Source of the DNA: Branchiostoma floridae | Taxonomy: Eukaryota; Chordata; Leptocardii; Amphioxiformes; Branchiostomatidae | Reading direction: 5' to 3' | DNA: 62,000 nucleotides | Assembly: GCF_000003815.2 (NCBI RefSeq) | Contig: NC_049995.1 | Coordinates: 15,854,931-15,916,930, forward strand | Part shown: in pieces, positions 12,701 to 23,100 of the stretch | Layout: every line of letters starts with the position of its first letter | Numbering within the stretch: the first letter of the stretch is position 1 | Notes under the pieces: model-generated | What the model saw: only the letters and a program-made list of their open reading frames with translations | Databases searched by the model: none | What the model was told of the DNA's origin: nothing | Made by a program: the position numbers and the translations under genes

Positions 12701-14003
12701 ATAACGTATACTAGTATACTTGATATCTTTACCTACAAAAATCCAAGAAAATATTTGGGTGCACCCTGTGCACCCACAGAAAATAATTGGGTGCACAGCT
12801 CCAATTTTACACTGTCAGAAAACCTTGTATTACTTTATCATTTTCAATGGCAACAGGGTGAATCAGCACCAGGGCTAGGATCACTCAGGTCTTGGTTATT
12901 ATAAGAGTTAAGGTTACGGTTAGGGTTAGAGTGGTAGTTAGGGTTAAAGTTAGGCCCTATTACTGAAGTGCTTTTGCAGGCTATAGCTAGTAGGGGACAA
13001 ATAGTTCTTTGTCAATAACAGTTTCAGAAAAGGATATCTCCGATGACGATCTGACCCCGCCCGCTGGCGCAGACAGAGATGTCAATGCCCTTGAGTCCGT
13101 CGAATACCTGACCTCCCTCGTCCTTCACCACCTCCTTGTCGAAGAAGTTAAATCTTCGCCACTGGAAAGTCAAACAACATAAAATGGAGTCGTGTCTAGT
13201 GCAGTCACCAGGGTATGCGATTCATAACCCAGAGGTTTTGGGCTTGACTCCATTGATGTGCTACCAATGTTGTGCCCTTGGGAAAGGCACTTAACATGAC
13301 TCAGGTGCAAATGAGTACCTAGCTTCGGCTAGGGCCATCCCTCGGATAGGACGTTAAATGGAGGTCCCGCGTTTGAGGAGAGCCACGCCTCGAGCATGTT
13401 CATGTACTAAAAGAACCGGCCACCACTTATCAAAATTGTTGAAATTTGTAATAGTCAAATGCATGCCTGGAGCCCTCAGCCTACTGTGGTTTAGCACATA
13501 TAATTTCAATGAAGAAAAACATTTTTCAACTTTTTGAAGTATCATCATTATCATATTACATACAACAGATCACGGACCTGCACCTCCCCTGAGTGAGATG
13601 CCCTTATGGATAGAGGGCTTTGCTCAGTACTAGTTTTAGATTGAGATCACTTAAACAGGGGTTCAGCTTAAGTCCAAGTTAAGAGCCATCAACATTGCCA
13701 GGCATACTGTTTTCAGTTGTTATTTAAACCTTATCCTCTCATAAATACATTATATGCTACTTTAATAAATCCAAAGGTTGCCAAATAGGCAAAAGTCACA
13801 TGAGAAGCAAAAACGCCCCTCCCCACTTCCGTCCAAGTTTTTCGGCATTTACTCGTTTTACTTCTCTTTAATTGCATGCAGAATTAAGCCAAAGTACATA
13901 AAAGAGTAATTTATGTGTCTAAGTAAGTCATTCATGTCTTTAAAACGTGAAAAATCGAACAAAATCCGCGTATTTTCATCGATCTCACCTGTAAAAACGC
14001 CAT
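342..14003 (-). CDS. VPS11: VPS11, HOPS/CORVET core subunit (N-terminal ~600 residues; 3' end off window)
   Basis: Exons, in order of transcription: 14003-13989, 13161-13038, 12244-12123, 11625-11408, 10250-10077, 8860-8678, 7859-7720, 4537-4367 (runs into the gap), 3695-3511, 2790-2653, 1875-1783, 897-791, 429-342. Phases agree at every junction except around exon 8. The protein starts MAFLQWRRFNFFDKE. Blocks such as VWNLDKRDKAGNP, VHENLNLMAIGF, FIAYS, EWGSLYILTG, EKDIQTKLEMLFKKNL, DAQRIHNLTAYLQ and DHTTLLLNCYTKLKD match animal VPS11, from an N-terminal beta-propeller region into alpha-solenoid repeats. About 600 of the family's usual ~940 residues are visible, so the RING-H2 domain should lie left of position 1. 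VPS11 scaffolds the class C core (VPS11/16/18/33) that tethers endosomes, lysosomes and vacuoles. Exon 8 is unclear: two divergent versions flank the gap, and the end of the left version (TATAGTTAAG) appears to lack one base for an in-phase GT donor. Many exons have partial copies nearby. Confidence 0.95.
641..751 (+). repeat. (CA)n microsatellite
   Basis: Interrupted CACACA tract with embedded AAGGACAC units, in a VPS11 intron between exons 12 and 13. Long open frames across it on both strands are low-complexity artefacts. Confidence 0.95.
1354..1694. mobile_element. hAT-like MITE with AGGGCTCGAAAT termini
   Basis: Terminal inverted repeats AGGGCTCGAAATACC / GTATTTCGAGCCCT enclose 341 bp with internal GTGCAGGTA motifs. 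A direct repeat GCATATC (1347-1353 and 1695-1701) is a 7-8 bp target-site duplication. A second copy at 45937-48335 is split by a retroelement. No coding capacity. Confidence 0.8.
2090..2230 (-). mobile_element. 3' end of a non-LTR element with (CAAA)n tail
   Basis: A (TTTG)n run on the plus strand followed by unique sequence is the 3' tail of a minus-oriented LINE or SINE. Similar tails occur at 42165-42330 and 55812-56200. It lies in a VPS11 intron. Confidence 0.5.
2343..2550. mobile_element. Tc1/mariner-like MITE, CTGTAAA termini, TA target site
   Basis: Flanked by TA on both sides; the termini CTGTAAAAGCAGAAATGTTCG and its inverted partner GCATTTACAG enclose GC-rich 'accgcgaaattaaatcc' segments. 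A sister copy lies at 7997-8209. Non-coding. Confidence 0.8.
2866..2982 (-). repeat. Partial copy of VPS11 exon 10 (acceptor plus 5' part, no donor)
   Basis: The copy begins with a good acceptor (TTTTCAG) and the codons DKEVDFDVETAIKVCRQAG, like the real exon at 2790-2653, but stops after WYLK with no GT donor. Against the real exon 8 of 39 codons differ synonymously and one non-synonymously (His to Tyr). It lies upstream in transcription, about 190 bp away. Confidence 0.85.
4098..4266 (-). repeat. Second version of the VPS11 exon 8 3' half, left of the gap
   Basis: Encodes AINTAKSQHFDQDGLVDIFT then QYGDQKYSKGDYDGAINQYVKTI, overlapping the AINLAKSQ...LYSKG stretch at 4367-4460 on the other side of the gap. 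Over 29 codons I count seven synonymous and four non-synonymous differences. Only this version carries the exon 3' end. Either it is a real tandem exon copy or the gap joins two divergent haplotypes. The donor region appears one base short. Confidence 0.75.
4267..4366. other. Assembly gap, 100 N
   Basis: Exactly 100 N, inside VPS11 exon 8, between two overlapping versions of the same exon segment. Confidence 1.
4630..4952 (-). repeat. Decaying array of VPS11 exon 8 acceptor copies
   Basis: Upstream of the real exon 8 acceptor (4537) the unit 'CAG|GAGAGAATCGTCTGATGCAG' recurs at ~4688, ~4827 and, degenerate, ~4952: steps of 151, 139 and ~125 bp. Each copy holds the intron end plus the first 30-60 nt of the exon and has no donor. 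The nearest copy shows only synonymous changes in ENRLMQLIEKDIQTKLEML (4 of 19 codons); the farther ones decay progressively. Confidence 0.85.
5208..5715 (-). other. Open frame fragment inside a VPS11 intron, unrecognised
   Basis: An open minus-strand frame runs from the second gap to a stop at 5208. Its end is Lys/Gln/Glu-rich with a repeated pattern (AEQRTSYKAKKANETCEQKA, then QRASYKANK). Such repeats occur in N-terminal regions of some transposon-encoded proteins, but no catalytic motif is visible. Composition is not clearly coding. The upstream continuation across the gap is a minisatellite, not protein. Confidence 0.25.
5716..5815. other. Assembly gap, 100 N
   Basis: Exactly 100 N, next to a 42-bp minisatellite that probably caused the break. 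Confidence 1.
5817..6030 (+). repeat. 42-bp minisatellite
   Basis: At least five copies of a ~42-bp unit beginning GTGCTCAATGGCACGAT and ending GCAAAATGCACA. Because 42 is a multiple of three, several frames stay open through it. It abuts the gap, so the true copy number is unknown. Confidence 0.9.
6935..7149. mobile_element. Foldback element with arms of repeated GGAATAACCC
   Basis: Left arm GGGTATTTACCGGAATAACC, right arm GGTTATTCCG...AAATACCC; each arm contains three or four 10-bp GGAATAACCC units. CCGTCAACGC occurs just outside both ends, a possible target duplication. In VPS11 intron 7. Confidence 0.75.
7325..7444 (+). repeat. 60-bp tandem duplication
   Basis: Two nearly identical 60-bp units starting CGTTTATTTGAAGGGCT and containing GTCGTAAAAACGCACGG, in VPS11 intron 7. 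No coding role seen. Confidence 0.9.
7997..8209. mobile_element. Tc1/mariner-like MITE, second copy
   Basis: TA-flanked, CTGTAAACGCAGAAATG left terminus and TTTACAG right terminus, same family as 2343-2550. In VPS11 intron 6. Confidence 0.8.
8540..8655 (-). repeat. Partial copy of VPS11 exon 6 (3' part plus donor)
   Basis: A ~116-bp tandem copy of the end of exon 6 with its donor and adjacent intron. The copied stretch reads VFEGEKKTLQWYRGYLVVVG then KENKSMPR and keeps an AAG|GTGGAG donor. Five of 28 codons differ from the real exon, all synonymously. It has no acceptor. Confidence 0.88.
8933..9272. mobile_element. Short TIR element (GGGCTTTTAGC / GCTAAAAGCC)
   Basis: Imperfect terminal inverted repeats GGGCTTTTAGCCAGG and CCTAGCTAAAAGCC enclose ~340 bp of non-coding DNA in VPS11 intron 5. 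Confidence 0.55.
9405..9465 (-). repeat. Partial copy of VPS11 exon 5 3' end plus donor
   Basis: The minus strand reads GGCTGTGACCCAAG|GTAGACAG, matching the end of exon 5 (FGCEPR plus GTAGACAG at 10077) and the following intron bases. Only about 25 nt of exon are recognisable. Confidence 0.7.
9721..10044 (+). repeat. (ATTC)n / (ACTC)n tetranucleotide array
   Basis: Long run of CATT/CACT tetramers in VPS11 intron 5, preceded by CTCTTCAGGTGGAAACTCATT. That flank is shared with the tetramer arrays at 17847-18320. Open frames encoding HSFI repeats here are artefacts. Confidence 0.95.
10270..11407. other. VPS11 intron 4, no clear element
   Basis: AT-rich intron sequence between exons 4 and 5. 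I see no exon-like reading frame with splice sites, no inverted repeat ends and no array. Confidence 0.5.
11913..12005 (-). repeat. Partial copy of VPS11 exon 3 (3' part plus donor)
   Basis: Exactly 200 bp downstream in transcription from the real exon end lies a copy reading FKAYELRITHLCQVKQKGIL then VTVG with a GTTAGT donor. Of 24 codons seven differ synonymously and one non-synonymously (Gln to Lys). A TG-rich stretch lies between the copies. No acceptor. Confidence 0.88.
12013..12110 (+). repeat. (TG)n microsatellite
   Basis: Interrupted TG tract between the real exon 3 of VPS11 and its partial copy; may have mediated the duplication. Confidence 0.9.
12245..13037 (-). other. U12-type AT-AC intron (VPS11 intron 2)
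   Basis: On the minus strand exon 2 ends GGAG at 13038 and the intron begins ATATCCTTT, the U12 5' splice-site consensus. It ends TTCCTTAAC (12263-12255, a perfect U12 branch motif) followed 11 nt after the branch A by AC at 12246-12245. No GT donor near 13038 gives the right frame. Joining the AT-AC boundaries gives GD-Y-EGNIHFLNRNLEL, which aligns with the GDMEG segment of vertebrate VPS11. The intron is 793 nt and phase 1. Confidence 0.93.
12508..12815. mobile_element. Element with GGGTGCAC / GTGCACCC motifs
   Basis: Starts CCAGGGCTCAAATTC and contains several GGTGCACTGGTGCACCC palindromes; a related fragment is at 505-560. It lies inside the AT-AC intron of VPS11. Probably a degraded relative of the AGGGCTCGAAAT family. 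Confidence 0.5.
13194..13420 (+). mobile_element. tRNA-derived SINE
   Basis: A tRNA-like head followed by the body motif TTGTGCCCTTGGGAAAGGCA, which also occurs near 14818-14837 and on the minus strand near 48040, then a tail with AGCTTCGGCTAGGGCCATCC. In VPS11 intron 1. Confidence 0.65.
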
Positions 14004-14195
14004 CTTGGACTACAGGTCGCCTGTAGGTCAGAGGTTACCAGGTGCAAAGGTGAAAGGCTGTTACCCACAATGCCCCCGGCGGGTTGCCCTGCCAACAGCG
14101 TCACTTCCGCGTCCCTGCCAGCTGAGCTGTCCCGTTTGGGAATCTCCAGAAAAACTCCGGAATTTTGCAAGTTTGGCGAGAAATTCGTAGCCGCA
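14004..14195. promoter_or_regulatory. Shared divergent promoter between VPS11 and the coiled-coil gene
   Basis: Only 192 bases separate the two start codons, which point away from each other. A YY1-type motif (CAAGATGGCG on the minus strand, 14007-13998) overlaps the VPS11 ATG. An ETS/GABP-type ACTTCCGC lies near 14103-14110. A palindromic CRE, TGACGTCA, covers 14197-14204 and overlaps the other gene's ATG. There is no TATA box. Such motif sets are typical of housekeeping bidirectional promoters. Promoter function is inferred from layout and motifs. Confidence 0.6.
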
Positions 14196-17100
14196 ATGAC
14201 GTCAAAATCAGGTGAGAGGATTTTGTCATCCATTTGGCACCAAGTATGGATTGCAAAGATTGTATCTTATTGTCGTTTTCTGGACGTATTTCAAAATTTA
14301 AGCTAAGATATCAAGTGTTTGGATGTCCGGTTGGCAAACTATGAAATAGTGATACTTTCTGGATGTAAAATTTTTGCCAGTCTTGAATAGTATATTGAAC
14401 GTGGTGCCAACATTTGTAAGGTATCACATTCCTATACACATTGTCTTCAAACGTCAGGACACCTAAGGACACAGGGTATGCAAATTAATTCTCTTCTATT
14501 TGCAAGCAATGATACATGATATTTCTATTGAAACTACAAAGCAAATTTTAACAATTTCTAGATCCAAGTAGACTTTTAAGCGAGGGAATTTCAGAGTAAA
14601 CATGTAACGTTGATTGTTTATTTTGTTTACCTTGCTTCTGTCATGGTTGGTGCACGTCAATGGACTTGAGCTAATACTTAGCGTGCCACTCGAGAAGGGA
14701 CATTCCTTAGCATTAGTCAAGGTCCAGTGGCGTTAGTGTGGCGTAACTGGTACAGCGTTCGACTTGGAATCGAAAGATCCCGAGTTCGGTACCCACCAAG
14801 CCCCGACGTTGTGCCCTTGGGAAAGGCACTTTACACGACTTTCCCTGACAGTGGCGTGACGCCCACCGAGCCTCTAAATATCTGTCTAGTTGTGTGCCAA
14901 AAACGCACTACAGATTTGGTTTGCCAACATTGACATCCATCAAGAACCGTTAAATTTTTTTTAAGTCATGGTCCAGTGGAAGCCTTAAGACATGGGATGA
15001 GTGAAAGTATGATAGGATAATGTTACAGCTAATTGGGGCTCTTAATTAATCCCCTAATTACAAATTAGCCAGGCAAACACCTTTTGGATCGGTAGTTATG
15101 TACAACATGTTTTAAAACATCTTTTTAGATGTTTTGTCATTCTTTCTATTTTGTTGGCTTTTCTTCCTTTCTGTGTACTTGCCGATAGTCACACAAAATG
15201 GAAAAAGAATGATTGATATGACTATCATAAAGCCTAACCTCTGCATTGGAACTATATCTAAGTTTCCAATCTAGGAAATTTAGCATTGTGAGAGGATCAC
15301 GAGAGCAAGTTTTATTTCTCTTATAAATTCCTGAATTTCATAATCACCTTTTTTGTTCAACTTTGCCCAAATTACATGATATTTATCTTATAAATTTCTC
15401 CAGGCTTTGGGAAACCCCTTTCTCCCTTTTTTCTTCTGCTACATTGATAAGCTTAATTAACAAGCTGATTAACAATGGCATTAATTGCTTTATTGATATT
15501 ACTTCAGGTATGCAATGTAATTGCACTTGTCAACAGGAAAAAAACAACTATCTTCTGTCTTTTCTATTTGCATGATGGTGGCAACAAATAGTATTCACTT
15601 CATTCTCTCCAGTACTCTAAAAATTTAAATACATATTACTTGAAAGTTCATAAAATCCTAGTACATCTTAGGGGAACTGAGCTACTATCTTCAATCTAAC
15701 AATTAAGGCTGCTAGAGGTGTCAGGCTTCAACCCCAAGTAATACAGTCCCTATAGTCCCACAAACAAAAATGGCAGCACTAAGGATATGTCATGTGTGCA
15801 AGCATGCATTCAATATACATTCAAATTCATTTGTAACTATATCAAAACATTTAAGTTTTTACCATATTTCTGGCTTAGGCCATGTTGATTTGATTATATG
15901 GATGACATCCGCGCTCGCACCAATTTTCGGCCGTTTCCAAAAAAAAAAGTTTTTAACCACACGGTAAATTGTGCAAAGCAGCTGTAAAATGAGCACATGT
16001 ATGCTGTATATTGAAAAAAAAGTATCAGAAAACATATAACTAATGCCATAGAATGCCAAAATAAATCTAAAGTCAAAGAATAAGATGTGAAAGGACAGAA
16101 TTTAAAAAAATATTGTCGGTAGGGGTAGGTACCAGTACAGAAAATCCAGGTATAGGTCCTGTTCAGGTCCAGAGGATCATTGCCAGATCCGGACCTGAAC
16201 CTGATTGTATGTGGAAACTTGAGAATTGGCAATACTCAAAACAATGGTCAGTTTTGCTACAAAGGAATCTGTTTGGTGGATTATCCGACTCCCATTTTAA
16301 AATCCCATCTTCATGTAATAAATGCTATCTCTGTACATTTGACTGTAGAAACTGGGTACAAATGACTTTAAACTCTACTTGACTTCGCTCTTGTTGTCTT
16401 CTTGGCCCCCTGGTTAGACCCCAAATGCCTGCTGACATGTCCATTTTATAATTGGCAAAACCCGTTCCACTGATTTTTTTTTTTCAGGTCTGTTTTTATT
16501 GGATCGGTCCAAGAAGAAAAAAAATGTTTTGCACCCGTATGATGTACTGGTCCCTACACCTTACTGTTGGTATACCATACTATGTGTGTTTAGTCCTATG
16601 TTCAACCTTCCTGACCACTTAGATTTCATACTGAAGGCAACTTTTTTTTTTGGCCAAACTTTTTTTTTATTCGCTCGCTCGCATCAATTTTGGAGTTCCC
16701 AGAGGATGTCATCCATATAATCAAATCAACATGGCCTTAGGTCGCAGATACAAGAAATTTAAATTGAGATTTGCAGATCTCCAAATTTCAACAACTTGCT
16801 ACTTGACAATAGCTATAAGTACAGTACATGTATGATGAAGCATTCTGAGTCACATGTACATAATTGTCTATTTCAAACCCTGTAAGTAGTACATGTGTTG
16901 CTGTTGGTTGCCACCATAACATTATCACACCCGACTCATGACTGACTGTACCCCTGTCTCCTCCCTCTGACAGCCGCCCGTCTCGCCAAACTACACCCGG
17001 AAATCAAGCCGGTCGAAAATGTCTCCTGGGAGGGCAAGTTTCTCTCTTCCTCTTCTTCTTCTTCTGAATTAAGACTGGTCTGTCTTACTAACTCTTAGTC

Positions 17101-20100
17101 TTAGTCTTAGTTTAGAAAAAAACTTTCCAAGCAGATGTTGTTGTGATCGTAATGTTTTCTGACTGCCTGCATCTGGATATGAGATGAAGTTGCAGAATCC
17201 TGCCAGTCAGAAAATGTTACAAACTTTTCTCTCGCCTCCACATATCTGCTTGGAGATTAGTTCTTGGAATCACACTGGAAATTTGAAAGATCCAATCAAC
17301 TTTTGATACTTGTCTCCAATTGAGAGTCGGTTGGATTCTCCAGATATTTTCAGTATTGTTCCAAATTTAAAGTGCCCAGTCTGTTTGGTGATGGTGATAG
17401 ATCTAAATGAGAGAGGCTTTGAAAGATGAGTACTAGAACTTAGAGCTTCTTTAGCCATTGGTATAATTGACTTACCATTAGACTAGAGAAGACGCATGTT
17501 TCAGATCAAGGACGTTAACCCCAGTTTAATATAGCGTACTTCGTTCATTGCACGTGAATTTGAAGTTCTTAAAGTTTATCTTTTTTCTTTTATCTTTTTC
17601 TATAACCTTCTGTCTGCATGTCTGCCATTCTAGTTACTGATTGCATGCCAACAAAATAAATTTGATATTCTGTTTATGATAGTTATACTAATAGTACACA
17701 CACATTAAACTGATTGATTATGCATTATCTGAATCATCGTTATTGATTATTGTTTTTTTGATTGATGGATTGACAGGAAGCCTGCGGAGGTCGAGCAGTG
17801 GGAGTAAGCTGAACAAGAGCGGCTCCAACCTGGCACCTGCCTTCAGGTGGGAATCATTTATCCATTCCTTCATTCACTCATTCATTCATTTAACCATCAT
17901 TCACTCACTCATTCATTCATTTAACCATCATTCACTCACTCATTCATTCATTTAACCATCATTCACTCACTCATTCATTCATACATCCAATCTAGAACCT
18001 GCCTTCAGGTTGGACTCATTCATTCACCCATCCATTCATTCACTCATTCATTCACTCATTCATTCAGTCACTCATTCATATTCATACATACAACCCGGTG
18101 GCGGCCTTCAGGTGGGAACTCATTTATTCACTCATTCATTCATGCATTCATTCAAGCATTCATTCATGCATTCATTCATTCACCCATTCAAGCATTCATT
18201 CATTCACCCATTCAAGCATTCATTCATTCACTTATTCATTCATTCATTCAATTATTTATTCATTCATTCAATTATTTATTAATTTATTCACCTATTCATT
18301 CCTTTGCTCATTCAGTCACTCAAAAAATTTAATTTGTTTTACCATTGACTTTGAAATGGAAATATCATGCAAAATGTACAAGTATGATGAAAACGATAAC
18401 AGAATTTTAGTCAACATAAATTAAGGTAACTGGAGAGAGAAATAATTTTTTTTGATGACATTCATTGAGCACTCTGTTGAATGGCTACTTTAATCAATTA
18501 TTGTATTATGTTCATTTTTTGATGATACATGTATTCTGTTTCCTGTTTATTCCGGCAGCCCTCGACTTAATCGATCAGTAACATTAACGAGTTCACGGTA
18601 ATTCGTTTGTTTTCGGTCCATTTTGACAACAGCACACTTGGATACTATTATGCAATATTTGCGTTCAAGCATTCTAGTGCCCGACCCTGCATTACTAAGC
18701 TTAGTCTTTGTATCCTGGTGTTTATTTTTTGTTCTGTTTGAAGGGTTAAGCTTTTTTATTGATAAGCTGCTCCGTGCTAAGTAGCTGTTTATTGGCATCA
18801 AATTTGTGCTAATTCTAGGGTTAAGTAGCAGTTATAGAGGGTTAAGCCTTGTGTACGGCTTTGTAGTTTATTAGCCATCAACCTGCCAAGGCATTAAGCT
18901 CATCTTTGCATGCTGGTTTGTTGTGCCGGTAACATAGAATGTAACGCTAGTTCACCTTTATCTGTTGGGTAAGGTATATCCGTTGCTATTAGAAACAGGG
19001 TCGTTGGAGATATCACACCGAAGGACGTTGGTTTCAAATTGCAATATGCAGTTTAAAACTACCATCCATCGGCTTGATGTGCCTAAATACCCTGTTTTGA
19101 AAGACAACGGATATAGGTTACCCTGCGGATAAAGGTTAACTAGCGTTAGCAGAAATTCATCAACACAAGGGTCAAAAGCAATTGATAAGGCTCACTGCTG
19201 CTTGAATATGCCAAACTAGTATATGTCTCCAAGTCGATGATAGGAGGCAAAATCGAAGTTTGTTGATGAAGTTAGACATCCATTTCTTTATTGATCATTC
19301 AAATCTGTGGTTGCTGCTACAAATGAGTAACTTACAATAGATGAAAAAGTAAAAATTTTGCCTTCGAACATCTGCTTGGAGATTAGGAATCAGAATTATG
19401 TCAAGATTATAAGACTTTGGCTTTAAATTTTAAAAACTTTTTATCTTTCTTTCACCACACAGTAAGAGTCTGCGGTCTTCGACCTCTGACCTGGGGAATA
19501 TCGAGGCGGAGTACATCAAGAACCTGCAGCAGCAGGTGTACTTCCTGGAGCTGGAGGCCAACTTCTTATATCCTTCTCACTTACCCCACCTAGCAGCTTG
19601 TACCAAAACTGCAGATGACAAATGTGACAAATTGCATCTTACACCCATGATGTAGTGTGTGTTTGTGTGTAAGTTTTCCCTCAACAGTTACATGGGGTAA
19701 ATTAAAAAGCAGCCACATATTTGATTTGTGCAGACTAGCATGGCTTTAGGATATTAATGAAAGGGAGACAATAGCAGTCATATAAAGTAAAATGTACCAT
19801 CCATGGTATTTAGTTGAATTTCCTTGACATTTTGTTTACGCGGGACCAGGCCAAAAAAGCAACAGGTAAGAAAAAGTTGTCTTTCTTTTAGATAAGACAT
19901 CTTTCTTTCCCGTCGTAATCAGTGTTCAGTGAGCTAAACTGAGTCATACCACTAGTCTTCTACAATCTGGATAAAAATTGCTATTGATGAAGCTATACTG
20001 ATGCTCAGTGCAGAAGAACAGAGTAAATAACTTAACAACAAAGTCAGCTTAAAGATTTGCCATATGTGGCATATACTGCCATTTTCCTGCAAGACTGTTT

Positions 20101-23100
20101 AGCCATAGCCGAAGCTATAGGGCGGCTGTTACCTAGGATTTCGTACTGCCATGCTCGATACCGACCAAAGAAGACAATATGATATGATGCTATTGATTAC
20201 AAACGACAATTCCTCTGCTTAATTTTCAGACATCCACCCACGCATGACGGCGGAAGCAGAGCGGATGTTGCGGAAGCTGCGTGACCTCCAGTCGGAGGTG
20301 GACGGAATGTCGCTGGAGATCCGTCGGAAAGAGTCGCATCTTGACATGCTCTCCACGGAGAAGAGCAGGGTCGAGTCAAAACTCATGACCACTGAAGGTG
20401 GGTGTTGTGGAACTTGTGTGTGTGTGTGTGTCTGTGAGTGCCTGTGTGTGTGTTGAAGGAGATCAGGCGGAAAGAGTCACATCTCGACATGCTCTCTACG
20501 GAGAAGAGTCGCGTCGAGTCCAAACTCATGACAACTGAAGGTGGGGTGGTGTGTTTGTGTGTGCGTGTGTCTGTGTGTTTGTGTGTGCGTGCGTGTGAGT
20601 ATGTGAATGTGAGTGTGTGTGTGTGTAGTTTTCATTGTACTCAAGGCAACATTACCAATACATCCTTATGGCTTCTTTTTTTTGTCTGTAAGATTGTACG
20701 AGTCACATAGCAGTATGGGTAAGTGGGTGAATCCTAGTTTATCATTTAGCTGTCCACATTGTATTGTCAATGTAAAGTCTGAAGTCTACCATCTCTGATG
20801 ATCTTTCTAATGTGACCTCCTAACAAAATTACTCAAAAGAAAAAGCGGCCCTTGATGGAAAAGATGTGTGTTCACTCTAACCACCTTTGTGATGTCTTTA
20901 CCTCCAAACAGATGTGTACTCCAGAAAAAAGCAGCTCTTGATGTAGTTCTATTTTTTGCTTTGGAATTGGTATGGTCCCAAAGCAGAGTGGTTAAGGGGG
21001 TGAAGCCTGACTTTTCTGATTGTCAACCGAACGAATAAACGAAGAAATAGAGAAATATAACTAATCGCCTTGTTTTTATTCTTTCTACCCCCAAACAGAT
21101 GCGTACTCCAGGGAGAAGCGTCTCCTAATGGATGAGATTGTTTCCCTGAGGAAGTTGAAGGAAGTGGCCGACCGAGACATCACCATCAAGGATCGAGACA
21201 TCCTCCAGCTGAGAGAGCACCTGACTCAGGCACAGGTGGACTATAACAATGCCAACCACAAGATTAAGATTCTACAGACACAGGTAAGTAGTTATACTGT
21301 AGTACAGTGGATTCCAATTATTCGTATTACGCCTTTTCGGATAATTCGGGTAATTGCATAGAATTGCGAAATCCCAAATCATTTGCCATTCATTCTATTG
21401 TATAAGGCTTCGCAGAATTGGATAACCCACGGATAAACTTCGGGTTTTTGGATAGAATTACGTCAAATTATAGCGAATAGAATGGGAAAATATACGCTAA
21501 AACTTACAAAATGAGGCCAAAATTAACCAACAACTGTATGTCCGAAGGCATTTAATCATGAAAAGGACCGTAAGATAGGTAGATTCCACCGAAAATCTTG
21601 CCAACGCTGCTGCGGTAGCGTGCGAACATTGGTTAGGCGCCATTTTGATAGGTTGCCGCAAGGCATGATGGGCGAACGTCATGGGAACGTCAACACGCTT
21701 TTGAGTTCATATTTCCCCTTCAGACAACGTCTAAACTTGGTTTACCCTACAAAATGTGTTTTTACATATCCACTGTCTCATTATTGAGCTGATTTCGGCT
21801 GCACTACGTAGATTTTTACAGCGCACGTAACGCAACAGGGTCAATGAACTGTGATGTTGCAATCAGCCGCATTGAATGGCGGGATATCTCAAGCCACGCT
21901 GCTACGCCATTTTAAATGCTGTGAAAGTAAAATTTTCCGTCTTCCACCGCGAAAGACGGCGTCGAGTTTAAAATTTCAGCGTAACTTGTGGACACAAGAT
22001 GTAAATAAGAAGAAGGTGAAGAGTTTATCTCTCCAATACGTACCGTCATTTTGCTAAAAATTACGAAATCAACATAATTTTTTCCGGCATACAAGCGGAG
22101 TTGTGTTTGCCTTTGTTGTGGTTCATGCTCTCGGCAGTGCGAGTCAAGCGTATTTTTCTACATGTTCATTTAGCCACCGACTTAAAAATCTTTATTAGAT
22201 TTATCAGCGCACGTAAATTGTATAATATCGGAACGTATAATTATGTAAAGCTTGTAACTGGAATCTGTTCGATCTTTTGCTGGCTATTTAGTGATGTTGT
22301 AGATTCAAACAGTTGACGTTCCATTCGTTCAAAACAGTACTGTAGGTTATTAATAACTACTGCTTAGACTACTACAGTTTTGTAAATGAAGTTCCGTATT
22401 GTATGTGTGGTGTTTGTGTCTTGCGTAGTAGTAATCCTATATTTGCCCCCCTCCCGGCTCCCTTCGGGGCGTTAGTGGCCCAACTTCGGACTGTTGGATA
22501 CTTTGGACTATTGGATAAAATGCGCTGACAAATGAGCTATCCAAATAAGCGAATTCCACTGTAATACTGTTACTGTTAGTAGTAGTCATAGTAAGATAAG
22601 TAGTTAGTAGTAGTAATGTAGTAATAAAATATGTAGTAGTAGTGTCTGATCTGATGCAAGCACAGGTAGGCTACAACAATGCCAACCACAAGATTAAGAT
22701 TCTACAGACACAGGTTAGTAGTAGTAGTTAGTAGTAGTCTGTGGTAGTATTTTATCAGATGTGCCCTATGTGGCAGGGACTGTCATTCTCGTATAGGACA
22801 GTTTAGCCACAGTCGACGCTGTAGGGCTGATATCAATTAGGATTTTACCCTGGTCAATATTGACTGAAGGAGGCCATACAATAATATGACAGGGCTCTTT
22901 TTCTGCATATTGGCTAAATTTGACCTGTCGTGGTCTTTTGGGGCGGGGGAACGAAGTAGCCATGAAGATAGAGATTTGCCTCAAGGCTTGCCTCTCTCGC
23001 TGCATGTGCAGGTGGTTATTCTAGCTCTGAATAGCATTATCCTTCCCTTCTTCTCTCCAGTTGGATCTCCAGAGAGCTGTGGTTATACCGGCTATATAGA

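Noticed and set aside
14724-14800. Functional tRNA gene
   Set aside because: A- and B-box-like segments are present but the acceptor stem does not pair, and a SINE body follows.
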